From positions 106,229,583-106,293,582 of the forward strand of contig JAKGHH010000003.1 in NCBI GenBank assembly GCA_022828595.1: a stretch of 64,000 nt of DNA. The letters are read 5' to 3'. A program made the position numbers and the translations under genes. This stretch comes from Nelumbo lutea (taxonomy: Eukaryota > Streptophyta > Magnoliopsida > Proteales > Nelumbonaceae). The notes under the pieces are model-generated. The model saw only the letters and a list, made by a program, of their open reading frames with translations. It was not told where the DNA came from and searched no databases. Below, piece by piece: positions 56,301-64,000 of the stretch (positions within the stretch are counted from its first letter, which is position 1; each line of letters starts with the position of its first letter).

Positions 56301-59300
56301 TGGTCGTTCTCCTTTTAGTGTCTTATTCCCCAACATGTCTCCGTTTCCGCTTTCTCCTCGGGTATTTGGGTGTGTCTGCTTCGTTCATAATCTGAGTCCC
56401 GGGACTGACAAGTTAGATGCACGTTCCATGAAGTGTATCTTCCTTGGTTATTCCCGAACTCAGAAAGGGTACAAGTGTTATCATCCTAGTTCTCGTCGTT
56501 CCTTGGTATGTGCTGATGTTACATTCTTTGAGTCTACTCCGTTCTTCGTGGGGTCCGGTGCTGCTGCTTCCCCCACATCACCACCTCCTCTTCCTCTTCC
56601 TGTGGCTGATCCACCTCCTTTGGTTCCAGTCATGCCTACGTCCTTGCCTCCGGTGCCACCATTGGTTGACCGTCCACCCATCCGTCACGTGTATACACAT
56701 CGCCCACGTGTACCGGCTGCAGCTCCTCCAGCTTCATCACCGTCGACAGATCCAGCTCCAGCTTCGACACCAGCCTCCGACCTAGATCTTCCTATTGCCT
56801 TACGGAAAGGTAAGCGTACTTGCACCTTCACCCTATTTCCAATTTTGTTTCACTTACCCACCTCTCTGCTTCCCATCGCCAGTTCATATCTTTGTTATCC
56901 TCCGTGGTTGTTCCTAAGGATGTCCAGGAAGCCCTTACCTCTCCAGAGTGGTGCCGTGCTATGGAAGAAGAGCTCTCTGCTTTGCATCATAATCACACTT
57001 GGGATCTCACCGCTCTTCCTCCTGGGAAGCAGGCTGTCGGTTGTAAGTGGGTGTATAGTGTTAAGTATTTGCCAGATGGTCGTGTTGAGCGCCTGAAGGC
57101 GCGGCTGGTTGCCAAAGGGTACTCCCAAACCTATGGCATTGACTACACGGAGACGTTCTCCCCGGTTGCTAAGATAGGGTCAGTTCGTGTCGTCATCTCT
57201 CTTGCAGCTATGTCTGTTTGGCCTCTCCATCAGCTCGATATCAAAAATGCCTTTTTGCATGGGGATTTGCTCGAGGAGGTCTACATGGAGCAACCACCTG
57301 GGTTTGTTGCTCAGGGGGAGGATGGTAAGGTATGTAGACTTAAGAAGGCTATTTATGGACTTAAACAGTCCCCTCGAGCATGGTTTGGTAGGTTCAGTGA
57401 GGTGGTCAAGAAGTTTGGTCTGAAACAGTGCCAAGTTGATCACTCTGTCTTCAGTCTTGACTCTTCGGCAGGTAAAATAATATTGGTGGTGTATGTGGAT
57501 GATATCGTTGTGACTGGGAATGATAAAATGGGCATTGACAGATTGAAGGCATTCCTACAGGAACACTTTCAGACAAAGGACCTTGGCAAGTTGAAATACT
57601 TTTTGGGCATAGAGGTAGCAAGATCTAAGCATGGCATTAATTTGTGCCAGAGGAAATATGTGCTTGATTTACTGGAAGAAACAGGATTGTTGGGTACTAA
57701 ACCGGCTGAGACACCTATGGAAACAAATACGAGGCTGAGCAGTGATATAGGTGAAGTGTTTGAAGAGCCTGGCAGATACCGACGACTTGTAGGCAAACTA
57801 AACTATCTAACCATTACTCGGCCAGATATTTCATTTGCGGTTAGTGTGGTGAGTCAGTTCATGCAGAAACCTTTGGTCCCACATTGGAATGCAGTGCTAA
57901 GGATTGTGAGGTATCTGAAAGGAGCTCCTGGTCGTGGTTTGCTGTACAGAAGTGGTGGAAAACTGGTAGTAGAAGGATACACCGATGCTGATTGGGCAGG
58001 TTCTATGTCTGATAGACGATCTACCACAGGCTATTGCACTTTCTGGGGGGTAACCTGGTAACATGGAAAAGTAAGAAGCAAACAGTTGTGGCAAGAAGCA
58101 GTGCAGAAGCGGAATATAGGGCCATGGCACATACTGCTTGTGAACTAGTGTGGCTGAGGAACCTTCTACAGGAGATAGGATATGACATCAGTACTCCAAT
58201 GAAGCTCTACTGTGACAATCAGGCAGCGGTTCATATCTCTTCCAATCCAGTGTTTCATGAAAGAACCAAGCACATCGAAGTTGACTGTCATTTTGTGAGA
58301 GAGAAGGTGCTGAATGGGGTGATAGAAACTGCATATGTTAGTACGGGAAACCAGTGGGCAGACTTGTTTACAAAAGGCTTGAGTCGGGGGAGAGTGGACT
58401 ACATATGTAACAAGCTGGGATTATATGATATATACTCACCAGCTTGAGGGGGAGTGTTAGTGGTGTTAGTAAAGGGGTATTTCAGTCTTTGTACTTGTTG
58501 AGTGTGCTGATGTGTACTGTTATGTTAGTTCGAGTCCTCTTACTTAAAGAAGGGCACTCAAGTCTTTTTCAATAAGTCAATAATATAATAATAGGTCTGG
58601 CCGAATCAAGGGATAAACTTTTTTCCCTAATTCGAACCAGCCTTTCTCTCTTTTCTCTCTTCTCTCTTTTCTTCTTTCCTCTCCTACTTCTTGCTGTCTA
58701 CTTTACTCTACAGTCAACGAACAAGACAGAATTCTATGGCAGGTCAAACTTCAACAGTTTTCAACTTCTTCAGCCTTCATCTTTATTAATTATTGATAAC
58801 TGAGGTTTCTCTTCTTGTTTTCCACTAAGGTTGAAGCCCTGGGTGAGATTGAGGTTGCAAGCAAGCTGTTGAAGGATGATCTTGAGATGCAGGTAAAATT
58901 CTGTTGTTGTTCTTCTTGATGGTGGATCATTTGTGGTATTAATTGACCATGCATTGGCAATATGACTTGTTCCCCCTTTTAAATAATTTCCATGTCTTCA
59001 TTGCAATGATGAAAAAACAACTAGTCTAACTATATGTAGCTCAAAATGAATCAACCTATCATTGAAAGTACTAATGTTAAAACAGTTGGAGGCCTCTCAG
59101 TCTTGTCTTGATTGAATTCTTTAGCATAATATGCACAAATATGCATGTATACGTAGGCACATATTTGAATAAAAGATGTTATTGCATTTGTTAGTTATTC
59201 AGTTTTTTTCCCTGTTGTACTTTTCACTTTCGTACTGCTGCAAAATAGCAAACACACACATAAATAATACTAGCTCCATCAGTCCTTTTCTTTTCCTGGT

Positions 59301-62300
59301 GAGGTTAATTTTATACTCAGCTTGAGTTTCCATTCCTCATTTCCTTGATGAAGTTTCTTGATTTGTAGAATAAATATAAGTGATGGCCTATGGTAAAATG
59401 ATTTGATTGTGACATTTTTTTTATAGGAATGATTGTGACATTGTTTTCTCTCCTTGATGAAGTTTCTAATTTCATTTTCCAACATTGTTTTAGGAGGATC
59501 CCTTGCATTCTCATTATCAGTGTCTTCATTGTGAACTAATGCCACTTGATGTTGATTCCGAGGAATTCTATATGGTAACTTAATAGTTTTGTTACATCTT
59601 TCATCCTGGATCCAGTAGTAACTAAAGGAAATCAATGCTAAGTTGCTCTTATACCCAAGGTTCTAAATATAGATACAATCTGATATGCCGAGTGGGGCAT
59701 ATCGGACTTTGAAACAGTGCATTTATATTTTTTTAGTTTTTTTAAACCTGTTCAGGGGGTCGGTATAAGGCCTGTTTACCCCCCTGAAATAGGTCAAAAT
59801 CCCAAAGTGTTAGAATTTCTCATGTTGGTGACCCACCGATAGGATACATTGCGAAATTTTGATCCTTGCTTATACCTGATACACACTTATACTAAAATTG
59901 CTATTTTCTTGGTGCTAGATTAACAAATATATGATGAACACTCATGCAAAAACACATTCAAACTATACTATTGATATTGTTCAAATATTTAGAGTTTCCA
60001 AAGAAGGAGAAGAAGAACGCTTCAGAAAGGTGAGTGAAACATATTTTAAGACTTTGGATCTCTTGCTCTCCCAAGTTTCATCTGCGGCATATATTTCCTT
60101 CATTCTCTAGTAAAGATTTTTTTATGTATATTGACATTTTTTTTGATATAAAGTGTTTTCTGTAATTTCTTCCACAGTGCATTTGACTATGTATGGTGAA
60201 ATGCTATTGGTTTGTTTATGCAGTTCTCTGCTGCAAAAAATAGGATGCTTTTATGGCATGGCTCTAGACTAACGAATTGGACTGGTATTCTATCACAAGG
60301 TCATGATTCTCCTATATTATTCATTGTTTTTTTCTTGCAAATGAAGTATTGAAGTGGTAGATTTATACGATTAATTTTCTGTAGTTTTTGGCTTTGAGCT
60401 ACTATGTTGTATACTTGTACTGCATTGTGGAATACTTGCATCAACCCATGAAAACAGAAAGAATTTCCCTTCCATTTTACTCTATATACTTGCAACATGC
60501 ATGGGGATTATGACCCGCCTATGGAACTTTCTTATTCATATGCAGTCATCCAAGAAAACATGGTCATTAACTATTAGTTCCCAGCTTGCTTACTGAAAGA
60601 GAAGAAGTTTGAGTTGGATGTTACAATCTATTTCAGAAAAAGAGGTCTTTGAATTAGATGCTTACAATCATTCTTTGTGGCTGAAGCTTGCCTAGAAAAC
60701 GCTGATCGAAAACGACATTGCATGGTTAATGGCTTGAAGCCAATTCCTAGCATGTCTGCCAAGTGTAGGTGGAGGCCCTAGAGGGGAGGATGGTTGTCAT
60801 CTTATCTGCTAATCTGTCCTGATGTACCATTCTTCTTTTCTTTTAAATGTGGCTATCTTGGACTTGACACATTGTGGAATACTTGGGGAGAGCCATTTCT
60901 AAAATGAATGAAAAATAATGGTCATGCAAACTATGTAAGTTCTATCGTCACTTTTTTAAACAACAGGGTTACGGATTGCTCCTCCAGAGGCACCTGCAAC
61001 AGGATATATGTTTGGGAAAGGGGTTTATTTTGCTGATATGTTCTCAAAAAGTGCAAATTATTGCTATGCAACTCATGCATCCAGGGCTGGGGTGCTGCTT
61101 TTATGTGAGGTTATTCTTCATTTTTTCCCTAGTTCTCGTATTTTGCTAACTATACATTTATGGTCTCTGCCCTAATGTTCTTTGTGATACTTCATTCTGC
61201 AGGTGGCACTGGGTGATATGGCTGAGCTTTTAACTGCAAATTACCATGCTGATCAGTTGCCAGAGGGAAAGTTAAGGTGCACTTAAGCTTATATATTTCT
61301 GGGTTGACAGTTTTATTCTATTTCATGATTCCTAATGCAGATTCATGATAAATAGAGATTGAGCCGTTATCTTTTCTATTATTCACTATTTGGTCAATAA
61401 GAAGAAAGAAAACTGGAAACAAAGAATATAGGATAATGGGAATAGTCTAACTACCTTAAACACAGGAGTTTCATTTACCAAATGTATAAGTGAGAAAGTA
61501 TCATCACCTAGGAACAAGAGTAGTTCACCCATCAAGGCAAACAGGACTGTAGGGAATATTCACTATAGGAAATGAGGGAGTATTTGATGTAGGGTGAGAA
61601 GGAGAAAATCCTTGGATGAACATGATAAGAAGAAGAGGGAGAACTAAGGATCTGAATTATGAGAAGAGATTCAGATCTGAATCTAAAAGTGAAAGAGAAG
61701 AAATAATGCTCTTCAAAGAGAGAAGATCACACTATTACTTGCAGGTAACTTCAAAATAAACTTGTGTCGCCCTTTACAGACTAAAAGAGAACTTGCATCG
61801 CCCTTTACAGATTCCAATTTCACTGGGAAATTGACCCAAAATAAATTTTAACTTCTTTAAAACTAAGGAAACCAATAGGTAGCACATTGGGACACTCAAA
61901 TAAGGACCAATTCCTAAAGTAACTCTAAATACCTTTTTCTAAACCTTGCTAAAACTAACTTAATATTGAAGGCAGCAGATTATACTATAAATAACAAATT
62001 TGGGAATCACCATAAATAGTAAATTTGAAAGTTTGCTATAAGTAATAATTTCAATTTTACTAAGAATAGTAAATATCAAAAATTGAAAATTTGTGATTGT
62101 TTCTAGAATGTAAGGAATCTTGATTTCTTCCACAGATTTTTTCTCTACTTTTCTGCCTGTTTCAGTATTAGTACCTTTCAGTAATATAGCCAGGGTTCTG
62201 CTTTAGGAAGTACATTCTGCCTTCTACTGCAAGTACCCTTATAATGAAAAGTACCAAAGGAAATATAATAGTTACAAGTTATCTAAGAGTCTTTGCTAGC

Positions 62301-63604
62301 TATTTGGAATCCTTCCTCCTTGAATGTGTTGAAGGCTTGAAGCTAGTCTTTGCTATCCACGAGTCAACTCGTGCACAACTATCTAAAATAGTGAAATGTG
62401 TCAAAGTCGGCTACAGTGCAATCTAACTCTTAAGTTGACTCTCCAAAATTACAAACCCTCACTTTAAACACCTCTATTTAATCGTGGTCCAACCATTTAA
62501 ACTGTGTAATAGCAGACTGGTTTTTGTATTTTCCTAATTTACACATAACTAGATCCATTGTTCCATTGTTTGTTGGATCTTTTCCCATTAACATTGAAAT
62601 TAGGAAAACAATGAAAAACAAGTGTTGGCTGACAGGTTTCAGATTCTGATGTCAGTGTCTGTGTCCATGCAACACTGGTCGTAGTTGAGATTGGCTGCAC
62701 ATGGGTGCAGGTTGGATGCACAAAGGCTGTTAGCTTGGTTGCATCAGAAAAATGTACTTGAATCTATGCATTGCTTATTTGGTTTAGAATAGTCTCAGTA
62801 TCAGGGATTCCTTTGTCTTTTCACTAAGGATGTGCCAGGTTTATAAAAAATGTACTTGAATCTATGCATTCCTAATGATGCTTTGCTATTTTGTTTTTCA
62901 ATTTCATGAGATTCAGCCTGAACATGAAGACAATTAAGTGGACAAGTGATCTTCAATATTCTCTGATGCAACATTTTTATGTGGGGAAGCAAAATTTAAG
63001 TGCATATATAACCACAGATTATCTATGACTAATGGTGCTAGACATTCAATATTGCAGCACAAAAGGAATTGGCGAAACGGCACCGGATTCTTCAGACTTC
63101 CTAAAGCTTGAAGACGGTGTTGTTGTTCCGCTTGGGAAACCAAAGAAGCAACCTGGGCCCAAGGTATCGTTCTTTATATCAAGCATGGTTTTCAAAACCG
63201 GACTGGACTGGATGGTCAAACCGGAAAAACCGGGAACCAGACAGGTGATCGGTTCCGTTTTCTCAAAAAATTGGATTTTCCCCCAAAACCATTGATTTTG
63301 GTCAGCAAACCGCTGAACCGTTCAAACAGTTTTGATTGTTTTTTTTTTTTTTTTGTCAGAACTGGCCGAGTGTTTGGTTTGAACAGTCGGACGGTTCGAC
63401 CCAGTAACCGGTCCCTGACCGGTTCGGTCACCGGGTCGGTTTTAAAAACCATGATATCAAGCATTGTAATATGTAAAAGTGAATCATAACGTTCGTTCAT
63501 ATGCCTTGCAGGGTAGTTTATTGTACAATGAATACATAGTATACAATGTGGAGCAGATCCGAATGAGATACGTTGTTCAAGTAAATTTCAAATTTAAAAT
63601 GTAA
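47339..63604 (+). CDS. PARP2: Poly(ADP-ribose) polymerase, PARP2 type, 18 exons
   Basis: Exons: 47339-47425, 47499-47772, 47893-48008, 48165-48246, 48903-49138, 49273-49402, 50217-50272, 51809-51882, 52078-52124, 52273-52322, 58830-58892, 59494-59574, 59919-60029, 60224-60299, 60967-61109, 61203-61276, 63058-63163, 63512-63604. All junctions are GT-AG and in phase, giving 632 residues against about 637 for Arabidopsis At4g02390. Two SAP-type DNA-binding helices (about 5-40 and 75-115) are followed by WGR ([10 protein letters not shown] near 199), the helical regulatory domain (about 280-400) and the catalytic domain from about 405. The H-Y-E triad is present: His481 in LLWHGSR, Tyr515 in GKGVYFADM, Glu609 in LYNEYIVYN. 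It would attach ADP-ribose chains from NAD+ to nuclear proteins at DNA breaks. A copia element fills intron 10 without touching splice sites. Confidence 0.95.
48462..48763. mobile_element. GGTCCATTTGGTT MITE in PARP2 intron 4
   Basis: Left GTCCATTTGGTTCGCAG; the reverse complement of the right end is GGCCCCGTTTGGTTCGCAG. The interior is rich in GGAATGGGAATGG / CCATTCCC palindromes. TGA(G) stands on both sides, suggesting a 3-4-bp target duplication. Frames through it on both strands are not genes. Confidence 0.7.
49403..50216 (+). other. PARP2 intron 6, with repeat of its own text
   Basis: The 814-bp intron holds a hAT MITE (49677-49786). Text before the MITE (AGAATCATTTGGCAGGTGGT ... GAACATTTTCGGATTG ... 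TCTGTTAAACTCTAACCGGC) recurs after it (49864-49980) in diverged form, so an old local duplication of about 300 bp surrounds the element. Confidence 0.5.
49677..49786. mobile_element. hAT-type MITE, 110 bp, in PARP2 intron 6
   Basis: Flanked by GTCATGCA at 49669-49676 and 49787-49794. Terminal inverted repeats of 17 bp: TAGACTTGTTCATGGGC and, as reverse complement, TAGACCTGTTCACGGGC. A second inverted pair (GGCTCAGGCTTGG / CCGAAGCCTGAGCC) makes most of it a hairpin. Confidence 0.85.
50335..50395 (+). mobile_element. RTE-like LINE 3' tail in PARP2 intron 7
   Basis: GATTCATGTAGCTGACCCCA then TATAGTTGGGACAAGGCATG and GATGATGATAATGA. This matches the end of the fragment at 24480 (CATGTAGATGACCCC, TTGGGATAAGGCTTGG), so only the last 60 bases of an element are present. 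Confidence 0.6.
50741..50905 (+). repeat. Tandem duplication in PARP2 intron 7, unit 86 bp
   Basis: TTCACATCTTTATGATAGCT starts at 50741 and at 50827. The copies are identical through TCAAGCCTGATGAATT. Confidence 0.9.
52525..52965 (+). repeat. Old tandem duplication in PARP2 intron 10, unit about 220 bp
   Basis: Shared order in both halves: TTTTGTAAA then CTTTTCCT or GCTTTCCT, CTCCCTATTCTAG, TAATATG, GAAAATATG, CAGTCCAT, ATTTTCTT, CATGTCAA, TTAGATTGTTGACTTGGTTC, GGTTTATGATGGT. The copies are clearly diverged. The copia element lies just downstream. Confidence 0.7.
53179..53480 (+). repeat. 5' LTR of the copia element
   Basis: 302 bp beginning TGTTAGTGGTG and ending CTTCAACA; it has a CT-rich stretch (TTTCTCTCTTTTCTCTC) in its second half. 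Identical to the 3' LTR. Confidence 0.95.
53481..53500 (+). other. Primer-binding site of the copia element
   Basis: TGGTATCAGAGCTAGGTTCA, the standard plant copia site matching initiator tRNA-Met. Confidence 0.9.
53501..54200 (+). other. Copia untranslated leader
   Basis: About 700 bases before the gag ATG, with no long frame. It contains repeated TGAAATCAGTGTG(T/C)AGA / CGGTGAGTAGGG phrases (about 53985-54130), three copies about 60 bases apart. Confidence 0.6.
54201..58447 (+). pseudogene. Copia gag-pol polyprotein, three frame changes and one stop
   Basis: Starts [20 protein letters not shown] at 54201. Gag runs to about 54900 with [19 protein letters not shown]. The zinc knuckle [14 protein letters not shown] is near 55024 and the protease active site [13 protein letters not shown] near 55313. 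Integrase has its zinc finger near 55690-55820 (CESCQFGK) and acidic residues in [16 protein letters not shown] and [10 protein letters not shown] carries [19 protein letters not shown] and the catalytic [11 protein letters not shown] (about 57492-57524). RNase H ends in DNQAAVHIS and [13 protein letters not shown]. Frame changes lie near 54655, 56820 and 58045 (the last within a G-run). A TGA at 55912-55914 interrupts a conserved position before FVIFVDD. These would normally give one polyprotein of about 1400 residues. Confidence 0.9.
58442..58454 (+). other. Polypurine tract of the copia element
   Basis: GCTTGAGGGGGAG directly before the 3' LTR, overlapping the stop codon of the last frame. 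Confidence 0.8.
58455..58756 (+). repeat. 3' LTR of the copia element
   Basis: 302 bp, identical to the 5' LTR, followed by the target duplication GTTTT. Confidence 0.95.
58893..59493 (+). other. PARP2 intron 11
   Basis: 601 bp, AT-rich, no recognised element. A minus-strand frame over 59279-59635 shows no domain and spans exon 12, so it is a shadow. Confidence 0.5.
59660..59890. mobile_element. MITE-like repeat with CCCCCTGAA core in PARP2 intron 12
   Basis: Contains GATATGCCGAGTGGGGCATA, a T-run, CTGTTCAGGGGGTCGGTATA and CCCCCCTGAAATAGG. Similar to 30797-31015. The inner GTTCAGGGGG / CCCCCTGAA pair is inverted. Confidence 0.4.
60300..60966 (+). other. PARP2 intron 14
   Basis: 667 bp with no recognised element. 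AAAGAGAAGAAGTTTGAGTTGG / AAAAGAGGTCTTTGAATTAG text near 60595-60660 is loosely repeated. Confidence 0.4.
61277..63057 (+). other. PARP2 intron 16 (1781 bp)
   Basis: The longest intron apart from intron 10. A stretch at 61480-62110 (GAGGGAGTATTTGATGTAGG, GAGAAGATTCAGATCTGAAT, two CTTGTGTCGCCCTTTACAGA-like copies at 61763 and 61793) reads like foreign transposon sequence, but I could not name it or find its ends. TGTACTTGAATCTATGCATT occurs twice (62754 and 62850). Confidence 0.45.
63184..63453. mobile_element. CATGGTTTTCAAAACCGG MITE in PARP2 intron 17, 8-bp target duplication
   Basis: Flanked by ATATCAAG at 63176-63183 and 63454-63461. Ends CATGGTTTTCAAAACCGG and, as reverse complement, CATGGTTTTTAAAACCG. 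270 bp with several CCGGTTCGGTC / GAACCGTTC palindromes and a T-run. The 8-bp duplication suggests the hAT superfamily. Confidence 0.8.
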
Positions 63605-64000
63605 GACTCAGGCAACAACACTGTGCTCCATTTCTTAGCAGAAGCATACCTGTGAATTCTTGGTTTTCTTTTTTCCATGTCAGATGGCCTTGTATTTAAC
63701 TTTGTTTGGTTCAAGACGTCCGCCTCCCAAGTCGTATTGTATATGCTATGGTTATTACTAAAAGGAAGTAAAAAAAATGGTTCTATGTGCATCAGTGATT
63801 CGTTTATTGTGTTTATTGCAATTTGACCTCTCTAACACTTCAGAAAAAACTCATTTCAGATTTCAGAAACATCTCCCGGAAATTTAGTGTCTATTTATCC
63901 TTTGGGACTATGGAGGTCAATGAGTTAAATTACATTTTCACTGACACATGCTTGTAATTTATTATTCTATTTATCGTAAGCCAAATCCCAGAAATTCAAC
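63605..64000 (+). other. PARP2 3' UTR and downstream flank
   Basis: AT-rich; no clear AATAAA signal stands out within the first 150 bases and no further gene begins before the window ends. Confidence 0.4.

Larger units (their letters stand above)
53179..58756 (+). mobile_element. Ty1/copia LTR retrotransposon in PARP2 intron 10, young
   Basis: 5578 bp. LTRs 53179-53480 and 58455-58756 (302 bp each, TGTTAG...CAACA) look identical base for base. Target duplication GTTTT at 53174-53178 and 58757-58761. Primer-binding site TGGTATCAGAGC, complementary to initiator tRNA-Met, directly after the 5' LTR; purine tract TTGAGGGGGAG before the 3' LTR. One gag-pol region in the order Gag, protease, integrase, reverse transcriptase, RNase H, the copia order. 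Same orientation as PARP2. The coding frame has three frame changes and one stop, so it is not autonomous as read. Confidence 0.95.

Overview
The window is nuclear DNA of a flowering plant. It is AT-rich, with intron-rich genes, GT-AG splice sites and a dense load of plant-type transposons. I cannot fix the species; a woody eudicot or magnoliid would fit.

Only four host genes are supported. (1) 47.3-63.6 kb (+) is a complete 18-exon PARP2-type poly(ADP-ribose) polymerase. Every splice junction keeps frame and the product is 632 residues with an intact H-Y-E triad. (2) 37.8-38.8 kb (+) is a three-exon dormancy/auxin-associated (DRM1/ARP) family gene of 128 residues. (3) 30.0-30.3 kb (+) is a single-exon 114-residue uL18-family ribosomal protein gene. 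(4) 14.8-15.5 kb (-) is a truncated member of the plastid-targeted At4g22030-like family.

The rest is mostly transposons in layers. From 2.86 to 13.82 kb lies an almost full-length Ty3/gypsy element of the Tat type: broken gag-pol, a second RNase H, and an antisense gene before the 3' LTR. It sits inside a LINE RNase H remnant, with GTACC on both sides. From 53.18 to 58.76 kb a 5578-bp Ty1/copia element with two identical 302-bp LTRs and a GTTTT target duplication sits in PARP2 intron 10. There is a solo LTR at 20.3-21.0 kb, a probable large LTR remnant at 26.4-28.9 kb, LINE and RTE-like scraps, one tRNA-like SINE, and a long-TIR Mutator-like element at 45.3-46.8 kb.

At least seven small inverted-repeat (MITE) families recur through the window, several with clear target duplications. 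One foldback family carries a conserved inner palindrome and has about eight related copies. An AT-rich, internally tandem repeat family occurs at 0.2, 21.1 and 42.1 kb. Part of the region downstream of the DRM1/ARP gene (39.1-39.5 kb) is duplicated at 44.3-44.8 kb; a MITE interrupts the second copy, so the first serves as an empty site.

The host genes do not form a pathway. Their link is physical: PARP2 has taken at least five mobile insertions into introns with no damage to its coding sequence. I found no clearly new biological system. The items most worth checking are the antisense gene of the Tat element, the foldback MITE family, and the contrast between identical copia LTRs and a broken copia reading frame.
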